From assembly GCF_001649575.2 (NCBI RefSeq), contig NC_051445.1:30299418-30363417 (forward strand): DNA of 64,000 nucleotides, given 5' to 3'. The translations under genes and the position numbers were made by a program. The DNA comes from Kryptolebias marmoratus (lineage: Eukaryota; Chordata; Actinopteri; Cyprinodontiformes; Rivulidae). Positions 42,266-53,830 of the stretch are shown in pieces; the first letter of the stretch is position 1; each line of letters starts with the position of its first letter. The notes under the pieces are model-generated. The model saw only the letters and a program-made list of their open reading frames with translations, was not told where the DNA came from and made no database searches.

Positions 42266-43380
42266 ATTATTAGTTAAATCAATATTGATAATGACCCTTA
42301 CAGCTGTCAAGCCTGATGTTATTGGTGCCTGAGGAAAAATGTAATTTCTTCCATTCATCAAACATCTCTATTTCAGCTTCAAAAGTTTATACACAGCATT
42401 TGTTAATTAGCACAAGTGTAGTTTTTTTGTACTCAGATGCAGAATGACAAGTTTGTTTTACAGAATTTTAAAGCTACATTTTTTAATTTAGGTGTTGTGC
42501 TTAATTTATATTAAATTTTATGTCATCAAACAACAGAATTTAAAGGGGTTTTTGTATTTTTTTAAAAATTAAAATGTTTTTGTTGCGATGTTGAGTCACT
42601 GTGCAAAAAAGTAAAATTAGCGGAAACGATAAGTATGTCTAAAAAATTAAATGTTAAGAAAATTTATTACATAGACCTATTTCTATTATCACAATTGTTT
42701 GGGGTTTACTTTAAACTCAGAAATGCATACAAAATAATTTGAATACCATAGTACATTTTATTCCTTCTCACATTATTTTTATTCTTCAGCAAATTATGGG
42801 CCTCCTGCAGGTCATTAACTAATTTCAGCCAGGTAGCTTCAGCATGGTTTAGATGAGAGTTTGATAAAAAATGTGTGCATCATTGATAGGTAATGGGAAA
42901 GGGTTTGATGGTGAGTGTGAAAGAATTTGATGTGTGAATGTGAGATTAGTATTATTCAGAGATGTTTATTTTACAGTTCCACACACCAATAAATGAACAA
43001 ACAATGCACAAACGGTGAAACATAACCAATGAAACTAAAACTAAAATGTACAAATATATCAGTTAACTAAAATGTTAAATTATGTTAAATGTGCCATGTA
43101 TGTAAAACTTCTGTGTATCACTCATCTAAATCCACTGTTTTACGGTGAGCTTTTTATCCTAATCAGAGACCTGATTCATCTAATTTTGCAACGTTTCTGG
43201 GGATTCAGATGTTTTTCCGGTGAGTTCACTAACTTGAGACTTAGCAGCAGTCTGCCAGAGGACATTTAGGATCTGGGTTAATTATGACCTCAAATATGTG
43301 TCTTGATTCAGCACATGGATTCGGATCATTAGCCTGAGTGAGTCAGTAACTGACCAGCTGTAATCGGCACCAGCTCCCCT
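42266..43380. other. AT-rich intergenic DNA, no gene seen
   Basis: No coding or repeat signal recognised. Confidence 0.6.
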
Positions 43381-43384
43381 GCAA

Positions 43385-43428
43385 TGCTGAATGGAAAAGC
43401 AGGTAAAGAGAATGGATGGATGGATATC
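43385..43428 (+). repeat. LINE-type GATG tail remnant
   Basis: GCTGAATGGAAAAGCAGGTA followed by AAGAGAATGGATGGATGG looks like a decayed RTE/Rex3 3' tail with nothing recognisable upstream. Confidence 0.5.
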
Positions 43429-45160
43429 TTATCTTATCTTAGGATTATTATTCTAAGCCTACACAGGGATTTTATGTCTTAGTGGGAGTTTTAGAGGTTG
43501 TTAGATCACAGAGCTGGCATTGACTATTTATTTGTAGTCCCCACAATTCAACTCTTCAGGCTACACACTGTGAGGAACAGGAGGGGAGAGGAGCAATCAA
43601 AGCTCCCTTTCATTTCAGTTCCAAACTGTGACTTCAGATCACGTCTCCATCACTGTGCTCCTCCACCAATAAAATTGTATATCTTGTTGCAGTTATTTCT
43701 GGCTGATGGTCTCACATTGTTCCCTTGATTTCTGATCTGCCATTGTTATTTGCCCACTGCTGAAACACTGTTGATGTCAAGCAGTGAAGTGAAAAAATAA
43801 AGAGCCTGAATATTAACAAGTCAGTTATTCAGGAAGTCAATCTAAAGTGAAGTTACTTTGCAGAGCAGGAGAAAAAAATCAGCTTAATATTTATTATTAT
43901 TTTGACAAGTGATAAAACATAATCACTTACTTTGCTTCAATTATTATTGTTGCCGACCTCCGAAAAGTGAAGGTGGATGAATATATTTTTGCATGTGTTT
44001 CTTTGTGCTTTTGTGCGTGGATGTGTCTGTGTGTTGTCAAAATATCTCATAAACCACTGAATGAGTTTTATCACATAATGCATAAAATAATCATGGGATG
44101 TACATATACAAAGATAAACTTTTGGAGTAAAAGCAGATCCAAGATGGCTGTCACAGCTAATTAACATACAAAGACCATAACACATATGCTGAGCTCTAAA
44201 AGATTGCACAAGATATCTGTTTGAAATGTTGCTGTTAGCTATTTAAAGGGGACAGAACAAAACATGTTTATTACATTTAATACACAAAATCCTTCTCAGA
44301 TATTAAGGTTTCACCCGATCAGTTCTGCCTGTTTTGAGTTCATTTCAGAATAAGCAGTTTTGGTGCTACGTCATGATTATGCAATAAAGCTGCTGTTGGC
44401 CTTGCCCTCCCAATACACCCCGCTAACGCACTACATTAAAAAACATAAAAACTAACTGTAGTGTTAAAAGATGCAGACCTGACGCACATTTATATTGTTA
44501 TTAATTTAAACTCTAAAGATTCTGACTTTGGGACAGGGGCACTTAGTGGTTTCAAACTGACATTTGTCAAGTCGGACATCAGCAGTCAGCAAGTCCAAAC
44601 CCAAAAAGTGTCCGGACGGCCGTCTGGTAAAGATCAGTTTTATTTTTTTCCCCAACTTTTCTCTTTTGTTAACATAGTTCTAATGTTAGTTTAGACAAAC
44701 CTGCCATGACTTTAACAGAGAGATGTTTCTGGAACAGGTTAGCTGTTCAAACTACCACTTTCTTTGGCAATATTGTAGGGACATTGCCATCAAAAATAAA
44801 ATTAAGCCATGCAGCTCTGTTCTCCGTGACTGGGAGAACATGCACGTTCTATATTGCAGCCAACAACAGAACATTTTCCTTTTTCAGCAGACATTGTTCA
44901 GCAGTAAAACCAGTAGAACAAATGTGATGGTCTTCTTGTAATGAAGTGGGTGGAGCTCCACTTGGATTGTTAGGTGAGGGGCTGGGTTCGACTTTGGGTT
45001 GCTAGGTAACAGGGATTGTGATGCAACAATCCCGAGGTTTTTGAAACGCATCGTTTTGCAGACATCAGAAAACATTTAATTACTGTCAAAAAACGGTGGG
45101 GTGTTTTTTGTTTTTTTTGCACTGTTTCTAGAAGCAGTGGACACCCAAATGGAAGTACAA
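43429..45160. other. intergenic DNA, no gene seen
   Basis: AT-rich. A segment at about 44280-44450 with the word ATGATTATGCAATAAAGCTG resembles a dispersed fish repeat, but I could not find its ends. Confidence 0.5.
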
Positions 45161-45164
45161 AAAC

Positions 45165-45300
45165 ATGAAGTCAAGTCAAGTCAAATTTATTTATATAGCA
45201 CTTTTTCAGAAACAAGGCAATTTCAAGTGCTTTACAACGTGAACACAAAAATACAGAGTCATAAAACACAATATCTAAAATAAGAGCTAAGATAATCTAA
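45165..45300 (-). repeat. dispersed repeat end (TATATAGCACTTTT family)
   Basis: TCAAGTCAAATTTATTTATA, TAGCACTTTTTCAGAAACAA and GTGCTTTACAA. It is complementary to the tail at 23440-23505 and similar to 46965-47035. Confidence 0.65.
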
Positions 45301-46402
45301 ATGGAATCATGAAGCTAAACAAATCTAAAACATGAGACACTAAATAAGACAAATATGAGCTAAGATAATCTAAATGAAATTGTGAAAACACATAAGAAAT
45401 TCTAAAGTTAAAACTAAACATATAAATCAAGACACCTCCCTCTTGTTCTGCCTCCTGCCTTGGGAGCCATGTGACTTAAGTCCTGTTTGTGCTGCTCGGG
45501 TAGGTTTGGTGAATGTCCCATCCTGGTTCTCCTTGTGCGGGCCACTACTGCCCCATGATTCAGTCTACTGTAACCTCATTTGTTTAGCCTCTTTGACAAA
45601 CATTCCTTGAAAGCATCCCTGTGGGAGTATATAAATGATCTGTTTGTACAAAATGTGCCATTTGACTTGTCGTTAGTTCCCTAGATGAGATCAGGAAATG
45701 TGACAAAAACGGATCTTTGTATCAGTTGTGAAGACGCTGCTAACAATTTGTCGCTTTAAAAAGGCAGACAGGAACTGAAGTCAAAATCGAAAGTCAAAAA
45801 GCATGATTCCAGAACTTGGGGTTTTTCAGGATTTCCATAAACTTGTAAAATTAAAGGCATAGCATCTCTTGAAGGAATAAAATCATATGCTAAGAATCAG
45901 ATGATCTGTTGGCACTTGCAGTATGTTTTGTTAATGATTCCCAGCTACTACCACATCAAATTTGAGTTTAATATATGTTAAATTAAGTGTGTTACAGTAG
46001 TTTGTGTCTTGAATTGAGTCGTCTTCCAAAATGAATTAGTTGTAGAGGTACATCTGATGATTGTTGTCTGAAAATTCATTAAAATCCAATCAGTGGTTCA
46101 GGAGATATTTTGCTAAAGGTCAGAGTTAGACCCAATTGAGGTGGCAAAGTTGTACAAGCAGTAAGAGCTCAGAGTATGTTTTGGGTGTGACTCTCAGGTA
46201 CGACTACACTAAATCTTAGCTCAGTATCAGTAAAACTAAGTTACAGCTATTTGGTAGAGTCACTTAGCAATGGCAGCCATCTTGAATGAAATTGAATCCA
46301 AAAGTTAATGTACCTTTAATAAAATGTGTTTTAGAGATGGCCATCTTAAAACTAATGTTAAGAACCTTTTTCGGCTCATAATATTCCTTCTCTCTCTGTC
46401 AG
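45301..46402. other. no gene seen; 5' flank/intron of the lzts2-like pseudogene
   Basis: AT-rich. The last 20 bases (TTCCTTCTCTCTCTGTCAG, ending 46402) form a strong splice acceptor in front of the first recognisable lzts2 exon, so this may be the end of an intron. Confidence 0.5.
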
Positions 46403-46931
46403 TGCGAGTGACCCCTCCGAGCTGCCACCATGTTACCATGCCCATATCTGATGAGCCCCACACCCCAGCCAAAGCTGCAGAGCTCGCAGTCAACACCCCT
46501 CTGGCCCTTCAACTCCCATCAACCCACCACCCCATACCCTGGATCCGATGGGTTTCGTCAGCAGCCTTGTTGCCACTCGCCCTGGCCCCTACGTGGATTA
46601 TTGCTCCGGTGTCGAGCTGGGGAGCAGAGTCCGGCGGCCCGGCCCGGGAACTTCCTGCCTGGGCACAGTCACCCCAGGATCCACTGCTGCAGAACGTCCC
46701 ACCTCTGAAGAAACAGAGCTCCTCTGGCTCCAACAGAGGCCCGGAGAAGGACAGCGTGAATGGGAACTTTACTTATATAAATAAGGACTACGTTGGTGAC
46801 TGGAATGATAATCATGTTACATCTCTTAGCCTGGAAAATGATGTGGACCACACTAAAGAGGATTAGGATTAAATGGGAATATGGGGGGACCTCCTCCAAG
46901 ACTGATCCCAGTGTCTGGAAAACTCGAAAAG
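46403..46931 (+). pseudogene. lzts2: lzts2-like exon 1
   Basis: Starts after a polypyrimidine acceptor and ends at AAG|GTGAGT. Coding is spread over all three frames: one for the N-terminal segment, another for 'MGFVSSLVATRPG' to 'LYLYK', another for 'NFTYINKDYVGDW' and another shift before 'PPPRLIPVSGKLEK', so at least two indels disrupt it. Confidence 0.8.
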
Positions 46932-46961
46932 GTGAGTCTTCAAAGATTATGCCAACGGTAG

Positions 46962-47092
46962 GTAGGTAGGTACATTTATTTATATAGCACTTTTCAGCAC
47001 AAGGCAACTCAAAGTGCTTTACAACACAAGAACAGAATTACAGACAAAGTTACAGAAACAAAATTACAGACAGGTTAGGTAGGTACATTTAT
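46962..47092. repeat. dispersed repeat in lzts2-like intron 1
   Basis: ATTTATTTATATAGCACTTT, CAAAGTGCTTTACAACACAA and two GGTAGGTAGGTA words; same family as 45165-45300. Confidence 0.65.
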
Positions 47093-47174
47093 TTAACATG
47101 AAGCAGTACATTCTGGCAGCTGTATTGTGAAAGTTTTCATGAACGAGTAGATGGAAAGATCTTGCCACATAATC

Positions 47175-47818
47175 ATACGTGCCAACCATCCTGCATTGGA
47201 CGGGACAGTCCCGCATTTAGCCCCCCCCGTCCCTTGTCCCGCATCACCCTGTGCGGGACAGCCAAAAGTCCCGCATTTGGCCCTCACACGCCACACTTTG
47301 TATTTCTCACGCAAAAAAAACACACACGCACACAGCCTTTTTGTCACTTAAACGCTATATTTAGCGAGTTTTCAGATCCCTTTAGCATTTTTTAAAGCGA
47401 CTAGCAACAAATCTAGTGACTTTGGTGGCGAAATGTGAAAAAGCACTCATTCTGCAGCGTACTGTAAGCCCCGCCTACTTCCCCAAGCACTGACAGCTGT
47501 CAATCTAACAGCAGAGAGGAGACCCGCTCCACTCTGTGTCCACAGTGACACTCCCGCGCGCCCCTCGAGCCCCCCCTCGATGTTTGTGTGTATTTCTGGG
47601 AGTGGGTTTTTTGCAGGATGTTTTAAAGACATGATCAGCTGATGAATAGATAAGCTGTGTCTGGCAAAACTTTTTATATACAACTGTACAGTATATATTT
47701 GGGCAGACATACTTAAATACAGATAATGTAATACCTAAAATGTGAATGTGTGTGTGTGTGGTTGGGGGAGGGGGAGTGTCAATGTCCCACATTGACATTC
47801 CCAAATGTTGGCAAGTAT
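47175..47818. mobile_element. hAT-like element in lzts2-like intron 1
   Basis: Inverted ends ATACGTGCCAAC and GTTGGCAAGTAT; flanks ACATAATC (47167-47174) and GCATAATC (47819-47826) match at 7 of 8. The left part is rich in GGACGGGACAGTCCCGCATT-type words. There is no transposase frame. Confidence 0.75.
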
Positions 47819-48118
47819 GCATAATCGTTTCAGGAGGTTTCAATTTGGGGTCTAATAATTTAAAATCTGACAGTTTTGATGCCTTAAATGAGAATGATGG
47901 TGCTTGGTACCAGTAGGGATGAAATACTAGGCTCACAAGATGAGACGGGACGATATTTTTAAGAAAATACTTTAGCAACAAACTGAACTGATATCTGATT
48001 TCTCATGAGTCTTTTCAGATCTTAGGGAGGGCTCAAACTTAGTTTCACAATAAGCCAAAGCTTAAAACCTGATAACTGATAATGAGAAAGAATTGAAAAT
48101 CGTGAAACAGAAGTTTTT

Positions 48119-48542
48119 TGTCACAGTTTTTGGTGTCTTTGTAGTTCATGTGTTGTTTTGGTTGTCTTTTTGGTTTCTGTGTTCATGTCTTGCCACTATT
48201 CACCTCCCCAGTATTTTTCCAGTCCTGTCTGCCACACCCATCTCCACCTGTCAGTAATTGTTATCTCTCACCTGTGTCCACTTACCTTGTCATTCCTCAG
48301 CCTTTAAAACCGGTCTCTGTCTCTCCATTCGCCTCTGGATCATTCTGCTTGTTTCTCGTTCCTCGCCTTGCCATGCCTCGCTTCTTGTTTTTGGATTCTG
48401 TTATAGTTAGTTTTGCTGCCACACCAGCCTTTTGTTTGTTTATTTAAAGTTAATAAATAGTCTTCTTTCTTTCATACTATGAGTCTGGGTTCGCCTCTGT
48501 CTCCCCCCCTACTGAAATTTTAAAATTTTTCAGTCCTATAAC
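48119..48542 (+). mobile_element. solo LTR in lzts2-like intron 1 (probable)
   Basis: Starts TGTCACAGTTTTTGG, contains a TATA-type CCTTTAAAACC (48300), and AATAAATAG (48453) about 45 bases before a G/T-rich region; a possible end is CCTATAACA at 48542. Composition and signals fit a fish gypsy LTR. No target duplication could be confirmed. Confidence 0.5.
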
Positions 48543-48611
48543 AGTTTATTTTTTTCTTCAAGCACTAAATGTAATGTTTTCCCCCTTACTCCTTTTGTAC
48601 TCCTGAACTAG

Positions 48612-49128
48612 AACATGGAGAAAATCTTCAAACCTGTCATTCCCAAAAGCCACTCTTCCATGCAGTACAGCCACTGTGCCAACGCATGAGAAAGCCAAAA
48701 CAGTCTGAACCTGCTCAGCCTCGCCCAGAGAGAGGTGTCACTGTCCTGCTTCAAGAAATGCAGCTCCTACAGCGGAGGGCGTAACACTAGCAATGGTACC
48801 AGCCAGTCCTGCTCGCTGTCCAACTCGGGAAGAAACTCCCTCTCCAGCCTGCCGCCTCACAACAACACTGGCTACGGTCTGGCATCAGGGGACACCCCTG
48901 CAGGACACCTGGAGACCATGAAGAGTGTCCTGTAAGAGCACAGGATCTGGATCCATAAGTGGCTGGGGACAGCCCCTATCCAATAGTGGGTCCGGTTGGA
49001 GGTCTCCTGGTCCCATGGAGGGTTATGAAGGGGTGGTGAGAGACCTGGAGGACAAACTGAGGGAGAGAGAGCTGGAGCTGCAGCAGGTTCAAGTCAACCT
49101 GGATGAGAATGAAGCTGTAATCTGTCAG
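48612..49128 (+). pseudogene. lzts2: lzts2-like exon 2
   Basis: Acceptor CTGAACTAG and donor CAG|GTTTGT. Begins in frame with 'NMEKIFKPVIPK', meets a TGA soon after ('HCANA' stop), later carries 'SLSNSGRNSLSSLP', a stop at 48934, and ends 'LDENEAVICQ' before the coiled coil. Confidence 0.85.
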
Positions 49129-49208
49129 GTTTGTAGAAGTCCAAACTCTCAGATCATTAGTTTTGTTCTGTAAGTTTAAAAGGATAATTGCTGCTTTGTG
49201 TCTCACAG

Positions 49209-49310
49209 GTTTATGAAGAGAAGCAGAAGCATTTTGAGCTGGAGGAGTTGAGGCAGAGCTGTGCTACAAGGATGCAGGTAGCTTCTTATAAGGTCCAGCA
49301 TACTCAGCAG
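49209..49310 (+). pseudogene. lzts2: lzts2-like exon 3, left part
   Basis: After acceptor CTCACAG: 'VYEEKQKHFELEELRQSCAT' and 'MQVASYKVQHTQQ', the start of the long coiled coil. The hAT begins at 49311. The remaining exon end (51239-51253, with an in-frame TAG) and a CAG|GTCAGA donor lie beyond the transposon. Confidence 0.85.
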
Positions 49311-49779
49311 CAGGGGTGGAAATTAGCACCCGCCACCGGCCAAATGCGGGTAAATATTTGAAGTGGCGGGTGAATTTGATCAACACACACGCCACTGTGG
49401 CGGGTTGGCAATTTGAACAGAAAAGGTGTTATTTGTCCTCTTGACATATGGGGGCAGCAATGTGCTCGAGTTGCTGCTGTTACGTCGAGCCCCGTTCCCC
49501 CATCAGATACGGTTCCCCCTGCGTCTCTGTAAATAATGACTTATCTATTAACAGAATTGTTTAGAGGGGCAAATATTTCTCATTAAAAAACAAAAAAAAA
49601 AACCACAATTCTTTTAAAAATAAAATGCGCTAATAATATCATAATACAGAGGAATAAACACAGGTAAGGAGTTGTTGGTAAATTATTTTTGTCCTGTGTT
49701 TTAGAGGGGGAACTAATAATTTCAGATGGCTGAAATATTTGGTTCCCCCCCTGGTAACTTTTGCAAAAAAAGAACAAAT

Positions 49780-50365
49780 TGACAAGAACCCAGGAAGTGT
49801 TTGTCCATGAGCGAAACCAAAACCAGACACGGACGCAAGGCTAAGGTAAGTGTATTTATTTACAGGTGCAGGGAATATATATACAAAGAGCCAGGTTCGG
49901 GAGCGGTCTGAAAGAACAAAGGAACAGGGTGAGTCTCAGGTACCAAATCTGATCGGTGAGGTTCGGCTGAGCGAGTAAACAATGTCTCTGTTTCTTACAG
50001 ACTCCGTGGACATCCAACTGCGTGGAGGAAGGTGGAGAAGTGATCCCAGGTGTTCCAATGGTGAAGGAGTGAGTGTCCAGTCCAGGTAAGTATTCTGAGG
50101 TCCAGGTAAGTTTCCGTGACGTGGTATAATCCCAAGGTGTCAAAAACCTGAACATAAGAAACTTGGTTATCGTAACAAGACAAAACTCTGATTAGATTCA
50201 GTGGCTGAGAATCTAACCCCAAGAGGCTTCATGCTCCAGTGAAGGTCTGGTCTCAGCTTGCAGCTTAAATACTGGCAGGACTCATTAAAGAAATCAGGAA
50301 CACCTGTGGAGCAAAAGGTTAGAGGAGCCGCCCCAGGGCGGAGCTAACTCCAGATCCTCACACAA
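49780..50365 (-). mobile_element. gypsy-type LTR nested in the hAT, incomplete
   Basis: On the minus strand, GAGGATCTGGAGTTAGCTCC starts near the N gap, a TATA-type word (CAGTATTTAAGC, about 50268), and AATAAATACAC near 49860 precede a GT-rich end at about 49780. This is a fish Ty3/gypsy LTR layout. Its other end, and whether internal element sequence follows, is hidden by the gap. Confidence 0.6.
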
Positions 50366-51030
50366 NNNNNNNNNNNNNNNNNNNNNNNNNNNNNNNNNNN
50401 NNNNNNNNNNNNNNNNNNNNNNNNNNNNNNNNNNNNNNNNNNNNNNNNNNNNNNNNNNNNNNNNNNNNNNNNNNNNNNNNNNNNNNNNNNNNNNNNNNNN
50501 NNNNNNNNNNNNNNNNNNNNNNNNNNNNNNNNNNNNNNNNNNNNNNNNNNNNNNNNNNNNNNNNNNNNNNNNNNNNNNNNNNNNNNNNNNNNNNNNNNNN
50601 NNNNNNNNNNNNNNNNNNNNNNNNNNNNNNNNNNNNNNNNNNNNNNNNNNNNNNNNNNNNNNNNNNNNNNNNNNNNNNNNNNNNNNNNNNNNNNNNNNNN
50701 NNNNNNNNNNNNNNNNNNNNNNNNNNNNNNNNNNNNNNNNNNNNNNNNNNNNNNNNNNNNNNNNNNNNNNNNNNNNNNNNNNNNNNNNNNNNNNNNNNNN
50801 NNNNNNNNNNNNNNNNNNNNNNNNNNNNNNNNNNNNNNNNNNNNNNNNNNNNNNNNNNNNNNNNNNNNNNNNNNNNNNNNNNNNNNNNNNNNNNNNNNNN
50901 NNNNNNNNNNNNNNNNNNNNNNNNNNNNNNNNNNNNNNNNNNNNNNNNNNNNNNNNNNNNNNNNNNNNNNNNNNNNNNNNNNNNNNNNNNNNNNNNNNNN
51001 NNNNNNNNNNNNNNNNNNNNNNNNNNNNNN
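50366..51030. other. assembly gap (665 N)
   Basis: Undetermined bases inside the hAT/LTR nest. Confidence 1.
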
Positions 51031-51505
51031 ATAAGAAAAATCTAGTTATTTCCATGCAGTGTCCAGAAAGAGATGTTGTTCAGCTTGTAGGGCACCACAA
51101 CTGCTTCCACCCACCTCCATCATCATCATCATATGAAATTACTTTTTGTCACAACAAAAAATAGTGGCTGGTAAAATATTTGAGTGGCTGGTAAAAAATT
51201 CTAAAGAAAATTTTTTAATTTTCACCCCTGCTAAACAGGTGCTTTAGCTGCAGGTCAGAGCTTCTGACGCAAACCTTAATACTCCTCCTCATTCACCAGA
51301 GCAGACTGATGATCATCGCAAGCAAAGTTAATCAGTCTGAGTGCAATAAGAAATTTGGATCCATTTAAAACAAAAAAACTGGACAAGCTTGATCTTCTGA
51401 GAGAGATTACATTTCAAGATTAAAGATCAGGCATTTGAAATCTGTATGTCAGTGACCGTTCGTTGTATTATTAGTTTTTTAAATGGTATTTTGTGTATCA
51501 TTCAG

Positions 51506-52105
51506 GTTTACCAGCTCCAGCAGGAGAAGAAGAAGCCGCAGGAGGACTTTGCTCATGTTTTGAAGGAGAGGGAGCAGCCAGAGGAGCGCTGCACCTCCTA
51601 CGAACATGAGAAGATCCAGCTTGGCCCTGCCCAAAAGAGCGAAGCCAAACTGCTCAGAGAAAAGGCAGGACGCCTCGAGGGTAACCTGGCTAACCTCAGA
51701 GACACCCTGGCTAATCAGGTGACGGGAAACAGACAGTTTCAGGTGTTCCAGCAAGCCGAGGAGCACCTGCTTGCCTACAAGAGCGATGAGGCAAAGGCCC
51801 CGCAGCAGAGCAGCACCAAGGCCCTGCAGTACATGAAGGTGCAGATGGACAGGTTGAACTCTGAGTTGGTCTTTGAGCATAAGAGGATTGAACAGCAAGA
51901 GCGGAGTTTTGAAGAAGAGCGTAAGATATGACTGGAAGAAAAGGACAAAGTAATCCGCTACCAGAATTACGTGCAGATGTACCGCAGGAACCGGGAGCTG
52001 GAGCAGCTCCTGCAGGAGCTCAGTTTGGAACTGGAGAGCAGAGAGGACGACGAGGGCAGCGGCAACGAGATCAACTTTGCTAAAATTGCTGCGACAGAAA
52101 TCTGA
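51506..52105 (+). pseudogene. lzts2: lzts2-like exon 4 (last coding exon)
   Basis: Acceptor CATTCAG, then 'VYQLQQEKKKPQEDFAHVL', 'QKSEAKLLREKAGRLEGNL', 'LAYKSDEAKAP', 'EKDKVIRYQ' and 'VQMYRRNRELEQLLQELSLE', ending 'KIAATEI' with TGA at 52103. An in-frame TGA at 51929 replaces the Trp expected before 'LEEKDKV'. About 100 codons found in the family between 'LGP' and 'KSEAELLREK' are missing, as is the 'KQLQQ' before 'YVQMYRRN'. Confidence 0.87.
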
Positions 52106-53830
52106 TTCTCACAGTTTATATTTGCACTACAGTCTGCTAAATGTTTTCCCTCATTTTATCTAAATGGAAAAAAAGTGTTTTTGAGTTAAAGAGCAGATGT
52201 AAAATCAGCCACGCTTTAACTGTGACTCTTGTCGCATAAAGCCATTTGACTTTGAAATGCCATCAGTTCTCTCTTAATGTCTGTGTTTGCACTGACAAGA
52301 CTTCAGAGTCCTGGTGATTTCTCACTTTTAGAAGTTTATGTCTGAGTAACTTCACTCAACCTTTCACCCTCTTCCTCCTAGTCCTGTGACAGTTATGACT
52401 CCACCGTTCCCTGCTGCGTTCGGAGCACTACACTCTCACTCTGACAGCAGTCAGCCCTCGCTGCTACGACTCGTTCGGACAGAGCCGTCGTCAGCTTGCA
52501 GTGAACGTGTCAACAGCACATCCACAGTGTCCTCGTAAGAGTAAGTGAATCTGAGTTCTGTTACGTCACTGGCTGCGCTCTGGGTGACATGGACAGAACT
52601 GTGTTAATGTTCTAGCAGCTCACCAAAACAGAAACGTGCCTTTATGTACACAGCGTCATGAACAAACTATAAACCACCAACAGTTCTCTGCTTAAGTTGG
52701 TATCTCACTGGGCTGCAGCTGTAGGAGATGCAGAATTATGAGGAAATTTACAATTTTTAGTTGCAGTTTCACTGACTACTGAGTGTTTTGCAACCAGCGT
52801 TTCATGTGACCGTATTTTAAACAGTATTTTTTTTAATCCCAGCTTGTTTCTGTGTGCACAGCTTGAAAAACTCTATTCTAGGCCGTGCACATTATTTCGT
52901 TAGCTACCTCTGCTGATATTGTACCTGCCTTGTACCCATCTCAGCTGTGATGCTCTAAAATCACATATTAAACAAAAAAAGAAGTCAAAATGCTGAGTAA
53001 AAAGACAATATTCTGGGCAATGGATGTCCATCATGAATCACACGTTAGCAGCATCTTACCCGCTTTCTTTATGGTTTCCACTCCTGTTGTAGAGAGTAGG
53101 AAAGGCTGCGATGATCACGTTTTATCAGGGGTCCAAACTGTGACACAAGCCCTGCTTTTCAAAAATTAAACCCAGACACCAATCCTTCACAATAAAAGCT
53201 GCAACGGACTCCAAGCTGGTGGCGACTCCCAAGCGGCTCGTAACCAACACCGGATGGAAACATGTACATAAGTTGCAAACAGTGAACGTCACTTTTCTTC
53301 TTAACTCTGGCTTTCTATGCAAACAGTGTCATACGTCTGTCAGCTGTCTTGTTCTTGTCTCTGGCCTGTGGGCATCCCAAACTGTCTGAGTTAACATTAA
53401 ATAATAATTGATCTGACATTTTAAGAGATTCAGAATCATTCACGTTTGGATCACAATGCAACAAAAATGAATTATAACCCCTGCATTGCTTTAAAAAAAA
53501 TTTTTTTTTAATCTGATCATTAGTTATTTGTGTGGTTTTTAATCCTGAACGTTGGCCTTGGATGTTTTCTGTCGGAGAGCAAATATCCAAATACAGCTCC
53601 AGCGTAAAATATCTGAACTCGTCCGAAACTTAAACTATCAAACTGCTCCCCTCTGCGACACTCGCTGGAAAATCGAGAACCATCGTGGACATTCTGAAGA
53701 CTCCCTCACCCTCCGTTTCAGCCCAGTGAGATGTTGGCTTTACAGGAAAAGTAAAACTGAAACACATCCAACTACTCTTTAAATGTGCTCCTTTGTTCTG
53801 CAGGCCTAAATCTTTATTTCATAATTTTAG
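52106..53830. other. 3' flank of the lzts2-like pseudogene, no gene seen
   Basis: Probably former 3' UTR and intergenic DNA. The frames at 53315-53590 and 53552-53782 show no motif. A poly-A/T stretch lies at about 53492-53510. Confidence 0.5.

Larger units (their letters stand above)
49311..51230. mobile_element. non-autonomous hAT transposon, copy 2, inside lzts2-like exon 3
   Basis: Same ends as copy 1 at 5843 (CAGGGGTGGAAATT / AATTTTCACCCCTG). Flanks CTCAGCAG (49303-49310) and CTAAACAG (51231-51238) match at 6 of 8, an aged 8-bp duplication. Internal sequence is close to copy 1 with a deletion around 49525, then is interrupted near 49777 by an LTR and the N gap before the right end resumes at about 51080. 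Confidence 0.9.
46403..52105 (+). pseudogene. lzts2: lzts2-like pseudogene with introns (leucine zipper tumour suppressor family)
   Basis: Four exon-like blocks keep splice sites and match my memory of LZTS2. Exon 1 (46403-46931; ATG 46430 in a GCCACC context or a later ATG) carries 'MGFVSSLVATRPGPYVDYC', 'NFTYINKDY' and 'PPPRLIPVSGKLEK' before a GTGAGT donor. Exon 2 (48612-49128) begins 'NMEKIFKPVIPK' and has 'NSGRNSLSSLP', 'DLEDKLREREL' and 'NLDENEAVICQ'. Exon 3 is 49209-49310 plus 51239-51253. Exon 4 (51506-52105) has 'VYQLQQEKK' and ends 'KIAATEI'. The family is a coiled-coil cytoskeletal/beta-catenin regulator. Lesions: frameshifts in exon 1, stops in exon 2 and exon 4, loss of about 100 codons after 'QLGP', and a hAT in exon 3. 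Confidence 0.87.

Noticed and set aside
46509..46733. Minus-strand frame overlapping lzts2-like exon 1
   Set aside because: Shadow of the GC-rich plus-strand exon; no independent motif.
50294..51055. Minus-strand frame of 253 codons
   Set aside because: Almost entirely N; no evidence of coding.
46403..52105. lzts2-like locus as a functional gene
   Set aside because: Frameshifts in exon 1, stops in exons 2, 3 and 4 and a transposon inside exon 3 leave no plausible product.
53552..53782. Possible extra exon after the lzts2-like gene
   Set aside because: No splice sites in register and no recognisable motif; likely former 3' UTR.
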